Shown: one piece after another, positions 41,435-49,665 of the stretch | Layout of the letters: every line of letters begins with the position of its first letter | How positions within the stretch are numbered: the stretch's first letter is position 1 | Source: Sandaracinus sp. | Lineage (GTDB): Bacteria; Myxococcota_A; Polyangia; Polyangiales; Houyiibacteriaceae | Reading direction: 5' to 3' | Assembly (NCBI GenBank): GCA_002699025.1 | Contig: PABA01000214.1 | Location: 41,171 to 105,170, forward strand | DNA length: 64,000 nt | Translations under genes and position numbers: made by a program | Notes under the pieces: generated by a model | Databases searched by the model: none | What the model saw: only the letters and a program-made list of their open reading frames with translations | What the model was told of the DNA's origin: nothing

Positions 41435-42091
41435 ATGTCTCCCCGCTCCCCCCACCTACGCGTCGTGCCCGCCGAGGAAGACGCCCCCGCGGCGCCCGAC
41501 GCCGACGCACGCTCCTCGGGGCCGGGGCCCGCGCCCGACCCGCTGGACCGCGAGGCCGTCTACCGCCGCTACGCGCCCTACGTCGCGCAGGTGGGCCTCC
41601 GCCTCCTCGGGCGCCGCGGCGAGGTGGAGGACCTGGTGCAGGACGTCTTCCTCGCGGCGCAGCGGGGCCTCGACCGGCTCGAGAACCCGGAGGCGGTGAA
41701 GGGCTGGTTGGCGACCGTCGCCGTGCGGAAGGCCCAGCGGCGCCTGCGCCGGCGCGCGCTCCGACGCACGCTCGGCCTCGACGAGGGCGAGGACTACGGC
41801 GACGTGGCCGACCCGAAGGCGAACGCGGCGACGCGCGCCCAGCTGGCGGAGGTCTACCGAGCCCTCGATCGGGTGCCGGCGCAGGAGCGCATCGCGTGGA
41901 GCCTGCGGCACGTGGAAGGCGAGAAGCTCGGGCGGGTGGCCGAGCTCTGCGGGTGCTCGCTCGCGACCACCAAGCGGCGCATCGCGGCGGCGCACGCCCG
42001 GCTGCTGGTGGAGCTGGGCGAAGGGTCCGAGGGCAAAGGGTCCGAGGGCGAACGGGCCGGGGACGAAGGCGCGGGGGGCGACCATGGATGA
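41435..42091 (+). CDS. ECF-family RNA polymerase sigma factor
   Basis: A 218-residue sigma factor. Region 2 is at about 45-110 (YRRYAPYVAQVGLRLLGRRG, then EVEDLVQDVFLAAQRGLDRL and AVKGWLATVAVRKAQRRLR). Region 4 is at about 135-190 (YRALDRVPAQERIAWSLRHV, then LGRVAELCGCSLATTKRRIA). The tail (about 25 residues) is Gly/Glu-rich with GSEGKGSEGE repeats. The gene overlaps the following FecR-domain gene by 8 bp, the standard pairing in which the second protein holds the sigma factor inactive until a surface signal arrives. Targets probably include its own operon and the divergent lipoprotein operon, based on shared promoter sequence. Confidence 0.9.
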   Translation: MSPRSPHLRVVPAEEDAPAAPDADARSSGPGPAPDPLDREAVYRRYAPYVAQVGLRLLGRRGEVEDLVQDVFLAAQRGLDRLENPEAVKGWLATVAVRKAQRRLRRRALRRTLGLDEGEDYGDVADPKANAATRAQLAEVYRALDRVPAQERIAWSLRHVEGEKLGRVAELCGCSLATTKRRIAAAHARLLVELGEGSEGKGSEGERAGDEGAGGDHG

Positions 42092-43322
42092 GCTGAGCCG
42101 GCGCATGCGCGAGAGCCGGGAGGCCGTGCGCTTCGAGTGGGGTGAGGCCGAGGCGGCCCGGGGCCTCGCGCGGCTCGAGGCGGCGCGGCGGCGGCGCACG
42201 GTGGCGCGGACCGGGCTGGCCCTCGCGGCGGCGGCTGCCCTGGCGCTCGGCGTCTGGGCCATCCGGCCGAACCAGGATGCGCCGACCCGCGCCGAGGGCG
42301 GGGCGGCCCCTGCGACGCAAGCCGAGCCGGACCTGCGCTTGCCCGATGGCTCGCTCGCGTGGGCGCTCCGCCCCGGGACGGTGCTCCTGCCTCGGCAGGT
42401 CGACGCGGATCACGTCGTGGGGGAGCTGGTCTCGGGCGCGGCGCGCTTCGAGGTGACGCGGCGACCCGAGCGGCTCTTCCGCGTGGAGGCGGACACGGTG
42501 CGGACGACGGTGCTCGGGACGGTCTTCGTCGTGGATCGGGGCGACGCGGCGGTGCGCGTGGACGTGCTGCGCGGGCGGGTGCGGGTCGATGGGCCGGAGG
42601 AGTCCCGGGAGCTCGGCGCCGGGGAGAGCGGGAGCTTCGCGCGGGTCGGCTCGGAGGAGGCATCGGCGCCGGCGACCTCGTCCGCTCGGGAAGGGAGCGC
42701 GAGCGCCGCGGCGGCGGCGCCGGTCCCCGAGGAGGCCGAGCGCGGCGCCGCGCCCTCCGCTCGGGGGCCCGAGCCTCGAGCCACGGAGCCCCGTTCGCGG
42801 GAGAGCCGCCGAGCGCGCCGCCCCGCGGGGCCGGACTGGCGCGCCCTCGCCGAGGCCGGGCGCTTCGACGAGGCCTTCGCGGCGCTCGAAGGGGGCGCGT
42901 CCGTGAACGAGTCGCGGGTCGGCGACCTCTTGCTCGCGGCCGACGCAGCGCGCCTCTCGGGGCATCCGAGCCAGGCCCGCGGCTATCTCCGGCAGGTGGT
43001 GGACGACCACCGGCGCGATCCCCGCGCCTCGCTGGCGGCCTTCACGCTGGGCCGGGTGTTGATGAACGAGCTCTCCCGTCCGGTGGAGGCGGCCGAGGCC
43101 TTCGCGACGGCGCGGCGCCTCGATCGGCAGAGCGCCCTCGCCGAGGACGCGCTGGCCCGCGAGGTGGAGGCCTGGCACCGGGCCGGGCGAGGCGAGCGGG
43201 CCCGCGAGCTCGGCCGCGAGTACGTCGAGCGCTACCCGCGAGGCGTGCGCCTCCGGGCCGTGCGGCGCTACGCGGGCCTGGACGAGCCGCCCCCCGCGCC
43301 CGCCCCGATCCCGCCGGAGTGA
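42084..43322 (+). CDS. FecR-domain anti-sigma-like membrane protein with TPR-like tail
   Basis: A 412-residue protein. After about 40 charged residues comes one membrane segment (ARTGLALAAAAALALGVWAI). Residues about 85-185 are a FecR domain (LPDGSLAWALRPGTVLLPRQ, then VVGELVSGAARFEVTRR, TTVLGTVFVVD and VDVLRGRVRVDG). A low-complexity Ala/Glu/Arg linker precedes a helical TPR-like region (LLLAADAARLSGHPSQARGY, then LGRVLMNELSRPVEAAEAFA). FecR proteins transmit signals from outer-membrane partners to ECF sigma factors. The TPR part is on the periplasmic side. The next gene begins 25 bp downstream and may encode the outer-membrane part. Confidence 0.85.
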   Translation: MDELSRRMRESREAVRFEWGEAEAARGLARLEAARRRRTVARTGLALAAAAALALGVWAIRPNQDAPTRAEGGAAPATQAEPDLRLPDGSLAWALRPGTVLLPRQVDADHVVGELVSGAARFEVTRRPERLFRVEADTVRTTVLGTVFVVDRGDAAVRVDVLRGRVRVDGPEESRELGAGESGSFARVGSEEASAPATSSAREGSASAAAAAPVPEEAERGAAPSARGPEPRATEPRSRESRRARRPAGPDWRALAEAGRFDEAFAALEGGASVNESRVGDLLLAADAARLSGHPSQARGYLRQVVDDHRRDPRASLAAFTLGRVLMNELSRPVEAAEAFATARRLDRQSALAEDALAREVEAWHRAGRGERARELGREYVERYPRGVRLRAVRRYAGLDEPPPAPAPIPPE

Positions 43323-43347
43323 GGAGCCGCCGAAGGGCCTCCGCCGG

Positions 43348-44787
43348 ATGGACGCCTCGCGGCGCCGGCCACACCCTCTTCGCGTGACGCGGACCTCGCC
43401 CCCCGGTCTCGTCGCGGCGCTCTTCGCCGCGGGAGCGCTCCTCGCCGCCGCGCCCGCCGCCGGCCAGGCTCCGGACGCGGAGGCGCCGGTCGACGAGGGT
43501 GAGCCGAGCGCGCCGCCTGGCGAGGGCGAAGAGCCGGCGGGAACGTCGCCAGACACCACGGCCGGCTCCGACGTGAGCGAGGACGAAGACGGCGACCCGG
43601 CTGGAAGCGAAGAGCCGGCGGGAACGCCGCCAGACACCACGGCCGGCTCCGCGGTGAGCGAGGACGAAGACGGCGACCCTGCTGGAAGCGACGAGACCGC
43701 GGACGGGCCGGCGAGCGGCGAGAGCGACGCAGCGCACCTCGCCGCGGGCGCCGGCGGCGGGCCCGAGGGCGAAGCCGCGCGCGCGGGCGGAGGCGAGCCG
43801 GGGGCGCCCCCGGCCGCGAGCCCGGGGAGCGCCCCGACGGACGAGGCGCCCTCCCCCGCCGCGGCGCTCCAGATCGACATCCACCCCTGCGTCGGGGTCG
43901 TCCCGGCGACCGTCCGCCGCGTCACCCGCATCGAGCTCGACTCGGACCTGGAGCTCGCCGAGCTCACCCCTCGCGACGTCACGCGCGTCTGGGTGGAGTG
44001 CGCCCGCGACGACACCATCGCCCTCCGCGTCGACGACCCGACGACGGGCAAGACCGTCACGCGCCGCGTGGACCTCTCGACCACCGCGGCCATGGCCCGG
44101 AGCCGCCTGCTCGCCCTCGCCATCGCCGAGCTCGTCTCCGCCAGCTGGATCGAGCACCGCATGCGCCGCGAGACCGCCGTCCGCGCCGTCGACGCCACCG
44201 CCGCCGCGCCCATCCGCCGCTTCGCCGGCGCCCTCGCCGGTCGCCGCCTCGAGCTCCCGGCCGCTCCGACCGCGCCGGGACCCGATCGGCCGAGCCGCCG
44301 CGCGAAGGGCCTGCTCTACGGGCTGGTCGGGGCCGCCGGCCGCCCGGCGCATCTCGTCGGGGGCGGCGCCTTCCGCGTCTTCGTCGACCTCGGCGAGCGT
44401 GCCCTCCTCGCGACGGCCTTCGAGGTCGCCCGAGGCGAGGCGAGCGCCGAGGGGCGCGACGTGCTCCTCCACCGCGTCTCTCTCTCGACCACCTTCGCGT
44501 TTCGCGAGCGCTTCGGCGACCTCATGCTCGCCGGCGGCGTCGGTGCGCGTGTCGGTCGGGCGCTGCTCCGCGGCCGGGGAGCGGGCGGGACGACGCACGT
44601 CGGCGCCTTCGGGGGCGCCTTCCTCGCGGGCGACGCGCTCTGGCGCTGGGGGCGCCTCGTCCTCGGCGCCCGGCTGGAGGTCGGCACCATCACGCTCCCG
44701 GTCAACGGCACGCGCGCCGGCCGGGCCCTGGCCGGCCTCGACGGGGGCTGGGGCACGCTCCAGCTCGGCGCAGGCCTGGTGCTCTGA
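43348..44787 (+). CDS. Exported protein with acidic repeats and beta-barrel-like C-terminus
   Basis: A 479-residue protein with an N-terminal signal (VAALFAAGALLAAAPAAG); a GTG at 43384 is an alternative start. Residues about 40-165 are Pro/Gly/Glu/Asp-rich, including a near-perfect 27-residue duplication (EEPAGTSPDTTAGSDVSEDE, ending GDPAGS; the second copy starts EEPAGTPPDTT). The rest has a conserved-looking domain with a cysteine pair (IDIHPCVGVV, VWVECARDD) and short amphipathic strands near the end (GERALLATAFEVARGEA, DLMLAGGVGARVG, LVLGARLEVGTITLPV). This suits an outer-membrane barrel or lipocalin-like protein. It is the third gene of the ECF operon and probably the surface part of that signalling unit (inference). 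Confidence 0.65.
   Translation: MDASRRRPHPLRVTRTSPPGLVAALFAAGALLAAAPAAGQAPDAEAPVDEGEPSAPPGEGEEPAGTSPDTTAGSDVSEDEDGDPAGSEEPAGTPPDTTAGSAVSEDEDGDPAGSDETADGPASGESDAAHLAAGAGGGPEGEAARAGGGEPGAPPAASPGSAPTDEAPSPAAALQIDIHPCVGVVPATVRRVTRIELDSDLELAELTPRDVTRVWVECARDDTIALRVDDPTTGKTVTRRVDLSTTAAMARSRLLALAIAELVSASWIEHRMRRETAVRAVDATAAAPIRRFAGALAGRRLELPAAPTAPGPDRPSRRAKGLLYGLVGAAGRPAHLVGGGAFRVFVDLGERALLATAFEVARGEASAEGRDVLLHRVSLSTTFAFRERFGDLMLAGGVGARVGRALLRGRGAGGTTHVGAFGGAFLAGDALWRWGRLVLGARLEVGTITLPVNGTRAGRALAGLDGGWGTLQLGAGLVL
43528..43689 (+). repeat. 81-bp intragenic direct repeat
   Basis: Two head-to-tail copies of 81 bp (43528-43608 and 43609-43689) with only a few substitutions, encoding the 27-residue duplication in the acidic region of the exported protein. 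The unit is a multiple of three and keeps the frame. Confidence 0.9.
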
Positions 44788-44857
44788 CGCGCGTCCGCCC
44801 CGCGTCGGCCCGGGCCCCGGCTTGGCGTGGTGAAGAGCGGCTGGTAGGGTCCCGCCC

Positions 44858-44936
44858 GTCGCGCGGGGCGCTCCACCCGGAGCTGAGAAGCACCCGTCGA
44901 ACCTGATCCCGTTAGCACGGGCGGAGGGAACGCGAC
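44858..44936 (+). ncRNA. TPP riboswitch (THI element)
   Basis: The conserved core is complete: CTGAGA (44883-44888), ACCC (44892-44895), GAACCTGATC (44899-44908), GTTAGCAC (44911-44918) and GGAGGGA (44923-44929). The ends pair as a 6-bp P1 stem (GTCGCG 44858-44863 with CGCGAC 44931-44936). It binds thiamine pyrophosphate and lowers expression of thiC, which follows 77 bp later. The expression platform appears to be translational (see the next feature). Confidence 0.95.
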
Positions 44937-44955
44937 GCCGCGGCGCCCTCGTGCC

Positions 44956-45013
44956 GCGCGCCCTTCCGCCCACTCAGCACGTCGACCTCTGCGTCGACCC
45001 CGGAAGGACGCGC
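44956..45013 (+). promoter_or_regulatory. Shine-Dalgarno-sequestering hairpin before thiC
   Basis: GCGCGCCCTTCCG (44956-44968) can pair with CGGAAGGACGCGC (45001-45013) over 13 positions with one mismatch. The second arm contains GGAAGGA, the ribosome site, and ends at the base before ATG 45014. This is the likely switch arm of the TPP element, blocking translation when ligand is bound (inference). Confidence 0.65.
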
Positions 45014-46816
45014 ATGACCACGAAGCACCCGCTGCCGCTCCACGGCGCCGCCAACCCCTCGACCCTGGGCGCGGGCACCACCCCCGGCTCCTTCGCCCGC
45101 AAGCCCGACATCGGCGGCCCGCTCACCTTCGCCTCCCCGGACACGCCCGGCATGCCGGCCCCGAGCGAGAAGACGGCCTGGGACTTCCTGCCGGAGGGCT
45201 GGACCCGCGGCGCCGACGGCTTCGCCATCGCCCCGGAGGGCTTCGAGCCCGTGACCCAGCTCGAGCACGCCCGCCTCGGCCACGTCACGCCCGAGATGAA
45301 GCGCGTCGCCGAGCGCGAGCCCCACCTGACGGCCGAGCAGATCCGCGACGAGATCGCCGCCGGCCGCATGGTGCTCCCGGCGAACCGCACGCACCTCGGG
45401 CACCGGCTCGACCCGATGGTCATCGGCCGCGCGAGCAAGACCAAGATCAACGCCAACATGGGCGCCTCCCCCGTCTCCTCCGGCACGCACGAGGAGGTCG
45501 AGAAGCTCCGCTGGGCCCAGCGCTGGGGCGCCGACACGGTCATGGATCTCTCGACCGGCGGGGACCTCGACGCCACCCGCGAGGCCATCATCGGCGCGAG
45601 CACCGTGCCCATCGGGACCGTGCCCATCTACTCGATGATCCTCGGCAAGCGCATCGAGGACCTCACGCTCGACGACATCCTCGGGACCCTCGAGCACCAG
45701 GCGCGGCAGGGGGTCGACTACTTCACGATCCACGCCGGGGTCCTGCGGGAGCACCTGTCGCACGTGAAGGATCGGCTCATCGGCATCGTCAGCCGCGGCG
45801 GCTCGCTCCTGGCCAAGTGGATGATCGTGCACGGGAAGCAGAACCCCATGTACGAGCACTTCGAAGCGCTCTGCGACGTCATGCGCGAGCACGACGTGAC
45901 CTTCTCGCTCGGCGACGGCCTCCGGCCCGGCGGCCTCGCGGACGCCACCGACACGGCGCAGCTCCTCGAGCTCGAGGCGCTCGGCGAGCTGACCGAGCGG
46001 GCCTGGCGCAAGGGCTGCCAGGTGATGGTCGAAGGCCCGGGGCACGTCCCCTTCGACCAGATCGAGTTCAACATGAAGCTCCAGCGTCGCCTCTGTCACG
46101 GCGCGCCCTTCTACGTGCTCGGGCCCCTCGTGACCGACGTCTTCCCCGGCTACGACCACGTCACGAGCTGCATCGGGGCGACCGCCGCCGCGTACCACGG
46201 CGCCTCCATGCTCTGCTACGTGACGCCGAAGGAGCACCTCGGCCTGCCGAAGAAGGACGACGTGAAGCAGGGCTGCGTCGCCTACAAGATCGCCGCCCAC
46301 TCCGCGGACGTCGCCCTCGGCATCCCCGGCACGCGGGACTGGGACGACGACCTCACGCGGGCCCGCGCGGCGCTGAACTGGGAGAAGCACTTCGAGCTCT
46401 CCTTCGACCCGGACCTCGCGCGGGCGTTCCACGACGAGGACCTCGACGTGGACACGGACTTCTGCGCCATGTGCGGCCACGACTGGTGCTCCGTGCGCAT
46501 CTCCAAGGAGATCGTCGAGTTCGCGAGCGGCAAGGCCGATGGGTTCCAGCGCGAGCGGGTGGCGAAGTCGCCGGCCCTGAGCGAGGAGCAGCGCGCGATC
46601 CTCGAGCAGCGCGGCTACCTCTCGCCGGAGGAGATCCACCAGCTCGCCTCCAAGACGCGCAAGGCCGTGAAGGCCGAGGAGGGCGCGAAGGCGACCTGCC
46701 ACAGCGACTACGTCGACCCCGACGCAGCGCGCCACATCCAGCAGAAAAAGCTGGTACAACTCGGCCGCAAGCCGGGCGCCCCGAGCGGCGCCCGCGTGGA
46801 CAAGGAGCACGCATGA
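45014..46816 (+). CDS. thiC: Phosphomethylpyrimidine synthase ThiC
   Basis: A 600-residue radical-SAM-type enzyme that converts aminoimidazole ribotide to HMP phosphate in thiamine synthesis. The family core is intact: [82 protein letters not shown] and the [4Fe-4S] motif C484-x2-C487-x4-C492. The motif reads CAMCGHDWC, whereas CSMCGPKFC is usual, so residues between the cysteines differ. Length and start (ATG 45014 with GGAAGGA upstream) fit. Control by the TPP riboswitch is expected. Its stop overlaps the next gene's start by ATGA. Confidence 0.96.
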   Translation: MTTKHPLPLHGAANPSTLGAGTTPGSFARKPDIGGPLTFASPDTPGMPAPSEKTAWDFLPEGWTRGADGFAIAPEGFEPVTQLEHARLGHVTPEMKRVAEREPHLTAEQIRDEIAAGRMVLPANRTHLGHRLDPMVIGRASKTKINANMGASPVSSGTHEEVEKLRWAQRWGADTVMDLSTGGDLDATREAIIGASTVPIGTVPIYSMILGKRIEDLTLDDILGTLEHQARQGVDYFTIHAGVLREHLSHVKDRLIGIVSRGGSLLAKWMIVHGKQNPMYEHFEALCDVMREHDVTFSLGDGLRPGGLADATDTAQLLELEALGELTERAWRKGCQVMVEGPGHVPFDQIEFNMKLQRRLCHGAPFYVLGPLVTDVFPGYDHVTSCIGATAAAYHGASMLCYVTPKEHLGLPKKDDVKQGCVAYKIAAHSADVALGIPGTRDWDDDLTRARAALNWEKHFELSFDPDLARAFHDEDLDVDTDFCAMCGHDWCSVRISKEIVEFASGKADGFQRERVAKSPALSEEQRAILEQRGYLSPEEIHQLASKTRKAVKAEEGAKATCHSDYVDPDAARHIQQKKLVQLGRKPGAPSGARVDKEHA

Positions 46817-47199
46817 CCGGGAAGACCAAGGGGCTTTTGGCCATCCTCACCGGCGTCCTCTGCGTCGGCCTCATCGCCTGCGGCGGTGAGGGCGGCGGCG
46901 AAGAGGGCGGCGAGGAGCACTCGAGCGGTGGCGAAGACCTCTCCATGTACGAAGGGCCCATCACCGGCGACGCCGCCGCCGGGGAGACCGTGTACGCCAA
47001 CTTCTGCGCCGGCTGTCATCCGGACGGAGGCGCGGGCGTCGGCCCGGACCTGCACGACCGCACGGACTCGCCGGCGGAGATCCGCTACCTCATCCGCAAC
47101 GGCGAGGACCGCATGCCCGCCTTCGGCGCCGACCAGATCAGCGACGAGGACATGGAGAACGTGCTCGCCTACCTGACGAACTTCGGCATGTTCCAGTGA
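46813..47199 (+). CDS. Monohaem cytochrome c lipoprotein
   Basis: A 128-residue lipoprotein (cysteine 23 in LIAC) with an acidic Gly/Glu linker and one class I cytochrome c domain. Haem attachment is CAGCH at 65-69 in [19 protein letters not shown], and the distal methionine is probably Met101 in EDRMPAFG. It would carry electrons at the outer face of the periplasm or outer membrane. Its ATG overlaps the thiC stop (ATGA), so it is translated from the thiC message and thus under the TPP riboswitch. That pairing is odd, because ThiC works in the cytoplasm. Confidence 0.9.
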   Translation: MTGKTKGLLAILTGVLCVGLIACGGEGGGEEGGEEHSSGGEDLSMYEGPITGDAAAGETVYANFCAGCHPDGGAGVGPDLHDRTDSPAEIRYLIRNGEDRMPAFGADQISDEDMENVLAYLTNFGMFQ

Positions 47200-47234
47200 A
47201 CGGCCGACGAGCCGGGTCCTGATGGCCCCGGCGT

Positions 47235-47274
47235 GACGAAGGGGCGCTCCCGGTACCGGGGGCGCCCCTTCGTC
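47235..47274 (+). terminator. Strong terminator-like hairpin after thiC operon
   Basis: A 19-bp stem with one G-T pair (GACGAAGGGGCGCTCCCGG and its complement, loop TA). It is followed by GTTCGG without a T-run. It is very stable and probably ends the thiC-cytochrome message. Confidence 0.7.
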
Positions 47275-47398
47275 GTTCGGGCGGCGCGCGCCGCCGCCCG
47301 CTTCGCGCGGCCCGCCTGGCTGCGTGAGGCGGGGGTCCGGGCTCGGGCTGCGGCGCGACACTGGGCTTGGCGCGCGGGCTTTGGGCTCGCGCTGCAAG

Positions 47399-47606
47399 CT
47401 CGACGCTTCAGCTGCACGTTCGGGCTCGGGCTGCGGCTCGACGCTTCAGCTGCACGCTCGGGCTCATACGCTCGGGCTCGGGCTGCGGCTAGACGCTTCA
47501 GCTGCACGCTCGGGCTCGAGCTGCGGCTCGACGCTTCAGCTGCGTGCTCGGGCTCGGCGCTCGGGCTGCAGCTCGACGCTTCAGCTGCACGCTCGGGGCT
47601 CCACGC
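47399..47606. repeat. Five interspersed GACGCTTCAGCTGC repeats
   Basis: Copies of the core GACGCTTCAGCTGC(A/G) start at 47402, 47440, 47492, 47530 and 47575 (intervals 38, 52, 38 and 45 bp), separated by GCTCGGGCT-rich filler. Each is followed by CGGGCTCG or similar. The intervals are uneven and the filler is low-complexity, so this is not a CRISPR array. No gene is seen in 47200-47765. Confidence 0.85.
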
Positions 47607-47630
47607 CCGGGCTCGGGCTCGGACCGAGTG

Positions 47631-47709
47631 GACACCGCCTGGGGGTCGGTGGGCTCGATCATCGGCTCGGACCGGGCTGACACCGCCTGGGGGTCGGTGG
47701 GCTCGATCA
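47631..47709. repeat. 48-bp direct repeat
   Basis: Two copies of GACACCGCCTGGGGGTCGGT plus GGGCTCGATCA start at 47631 and 47679, exactly 48 bp apart. They lie between the GACGCTTCAGCTGC array and the envC-like gene end. Confidence 0.85.
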
Positions 47710-47737
47710 CGGGCACGGGCAGGGGCATGGGCACGGG

Positions 47738-47768
47738 TGACGGCGCCTGGCTTCGCCAGGAACCGTCA
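47738..47768 (-). terminator. Hairpin overlapping the envC-like stop codon
   Basis: On the minus strand TGACGG, two unpaired bases, CCTGGC, loop GAA, GCCAGG, two unpaired bases, CCGTCA. The TGA is the stop codon of the envC-like gene. No T-run follows. Confidence 0.45.
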
Positions 47769-48755
47769 GAGTCCGATCCAGCTCCGCGCCCCGAGGCTCC
47801 GCGTGCCCTGCCGCACCTCGAAGTAGAGCGGCTCGCTGCCCACGACCCCCAGGCGCGCGCCGCGTGGGAGCCACTGCCCGTTCACCGCCGTCGCCTGCCC
47901 GAGGCCCGCGTAGAGCGTGTAGTAGCCCTCGCCGTGATCGACGATCACCAGCTGCCCGTAGCCGGGGTAGGCCTGCGCATGCACGACCGTGCCCTCGGCC
48001 ACCGCGACCACGGACGCGCCCGAGCGCGCGCGGAGCTCGAGGCCCGCGCCGTCCTGCCGGCTCGCCTCGCGGATCTCGCCGCTCGCCGCCACCGGCATGG
48101 CGAGCTGGCCGCGCTGCGCCGCGAAGCCGCGCGAGGCCTGGGGCGCGCCGTGCACGCGGATGGTCCCGTGGCCCATCGGCGCCGCCGCCTGCCCGGGCAT
48201 GGGGAGGCGCGGCCGCCCGCTCGGATCGAAGAGCCCGGCGTAGGCCTGCTGGAGCCGCGCCTGCTCGTCGACCTGGGCCTTCCGCGCCCGCAGCGCCGCG
48301 GCACGCTGACGCGCCTCTTCGCCCTCCGCCGCCGCCCGACCGAGCTCCTCGCGGAGCGCCTGCCCGCGCTGCCCGAGGAAGCGCACGGCCGCCACGTCGC
48401 TCCGCACCATCCGCTCGAGCCGCTCCAACCGCGAGAGGTGCGAGAGCATCGCGTCGAAGCCCCCGGCCACCGGGAGCATGCCCGCCCGGCGCATGCGGTA
48501 GAGCGCCCGCGCATGCGAGCGGAGCTGCGAGCGCGCCTCGTCGCGCCGCCCGGCGAGGGCCTCGACCTCGGCCTCGAGCCGCGCCTGGGTCGCCTCGCTC
48601 CGGCTGGCCCGCGCCTCGGCCTGCTCGAGCTCGGCAGCCAGCCGCGTCGACTCCGCGCTCGCGCCCGCCGGAGCGCCCGGCAGGGGGAGCGGCGGCTGGG
48701 CCAGCACGGGCGCGGCGAGGCCGAGGATCAACGCGAGACGGAGAGCGATGCGCAT
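47766..48755 (-). CDS. EnvC-like murein hydrolase activator (degenerate LytM domain)
   Basis: A 329-residue exported protein (signal ALRLALILGLAAPVLA). Residues about 35-180 are coiled coil (RLAAELEQAEARASRSEATQ). The C-terminal domain is of the M23/LytM type: GTVVHAQAYPGYGQLVIVDH, then GEGYYTLYAGLGQATAVNG and LYFEVRQGTRS. The zinc ligands are missing where active enzymes have HxH (YAGLG here, not YAHL), as in E. coli EnvC, which activates amidases instead of cutting murein. It starts 2 bp after ftsX, so ftsEX-envC form one unit for septal cell-wall splitting. The coiled coil probably contacts FtsX. Confidence 0.87.
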   Translation of the reverse strand: MRIALRLALILGLAAPVLAQPPLPLPGAPAGASAESTRLAAELEQAEARASRSEATQARLEAEVEALAGRRDEARSQLRSHARALYRMRRAGMLPVAGGFDAMLSHLSRLERLERMVRSDVAAVRFLGQRGQALREELGRAAAEGEEARQRAAALRARKAQVDEQARLQQAYAGLFDPSGRPRLPMPGQAAAPMGHGTIRVHGAPQASRGFAAQRGQLAMPVAASGEIREASRQDGAGLELRARSGASVVAVAEGTVVHAQAYPGYGQLVIVDHGEGYYTLYAGLGQATAVNGQWLPRGARLGVVGSEPLYFEVRQGTRSLGARSWIGL

Positions 48756-48757
48756 GG

Positions 48758-49639
48758 TCAGACCGTGAGGTAGCGACGGAGCGAGAGAGCCGAGCCGAGG
48801 GCGCCGATGGCGGCGCCGCCGAGCACCAGGGCGACGAGCATCCAGGGCTGCAGGAACGCCACGTGCGTCCCGCTGAGCGCGGCGAGGCTCGCGTCCAGGT
48901 GGCCGCGCAGGAGCGCGAAGCCGAGCAAGAGCACGAGCACCGCGACCAGCGCGGAGGCGAACCCCTGGAAGGTGCCCTCCATCACGAAGGGCCCGCGGAC
49001 GAAGCCGTCCGTGGCCCCGCAGAGCTTCATCACCTCGATCTCCTCGCGGCGACGCGCGACGGCGAGGCGGATGGTGTTGCCGATCACGGCCAGCACGCAG
49101 AGCGCCACCAGGAGGGCGAGCACGCCGGCGATGCCCCGGCCCGCGGAGAGCAGCCCGTCGAGCCGATCGAACCAGCCCCGGTAGGTCTCCACGTCGTCCA
49201 CGGCGCGGAGCGATCCGATGCGCTCCGAGATGGACGCGACGCGCTGGACGCTCGTGCCCTCGGCGAGGCTGACCTCGAGGGAGGCCGGGAAGACCTCCGG
49301 CGGGAGCGCCGCGAGATCCGCCTCGACGTCCGAGTGCTCGAGGAACTGACGCCGCGCGTCCTCGCTCGTGAGCTGCTCGACGCTCTCGACCTCCCGCATC
49401 CCCTCGAGCACGACCCGAAGCCGCGTCACGTCGTCCGGCTGGGCTCCGTCGCGCAGGTACACGCTCATGCGCCCGCTGCGTCCCCAGCGCTCGGCCACGG
49501 CCGAGAGGTTCGTGACGGCGAGGAGCACGCCGGCCACGCAGAGGAAGGCCACGGCGAGGCTCGAGACGGCGACCAGGTAGAGCCGGAGCTCTTCCCGGAG
49601 GCCACGCTTCGCCCGTCCCAGAATGGTCTTGAAGTCCAT
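48758..49639 (-). CDS. ftsX: FtsX, cell-division ABC-transporter-like membrane protein
   Basis: A 293-residue protein with four membrane segments: about 23-45 (LVAVSSLAVAFLCVAGVLLA), 172-195 (IAGVLALLVALCVLAVIG), 225-245 (GFASALVAVLVLLLGFALL) and 265-285 (MLVALVLGGAAIGALGSAL). A periplasmic domain of about 110 residues lies after the first segment, the site that in other bacteria binds EnvC-type partners. FtsE-FtsX couple ATP hydrolysis to murein hydrolase activation at the septum. It lies 26 bp after ftsE and 2 bp before the envC-like gene. Confidence 0.92.
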   Translation of the reverse strand: MDFKTILGRAKRGLREELRLYLVAVSSLAVAFLCVAGVLLAVTNLSAVAERWGRSGRMSVYLRDGAQPDDVTRLRVVLEGMREVESVEQLTSEDARRQFLEHSDVEADLAALPPEVFPASLEVSLAEGTSVQRVASISERIGSLRAVDDVETYRGWFDRLDGLLSAGRGIAGVLALLVALCVLAVIGNTIRLAVARRREEIEVMKLCGATDGFVRGPFVMEGTFQGFASALVAVLVLLLGFALLRGHLDASLAALSGTHVAFLQPWMLVALVLGGAAIGALGSALSLRRYLTV

Positions 49640-49665
49640 CGTCTCTCCCGGGTCCTTCTCGCGCC

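Noticed and set aside
37665..44213. Extension of the first lipoprotein frame upstream to 44213
   Set aside because: The extension is antisense to the ECF/FecR operon; the signal peptide and lipobox begin at 41243.
47399..47606. Possible CRISPR array
   Set aside because: The 14-bp core has uneven intervals (38-52 bp), the spacers are low-complexity and share sequence, and no cas genes are present.
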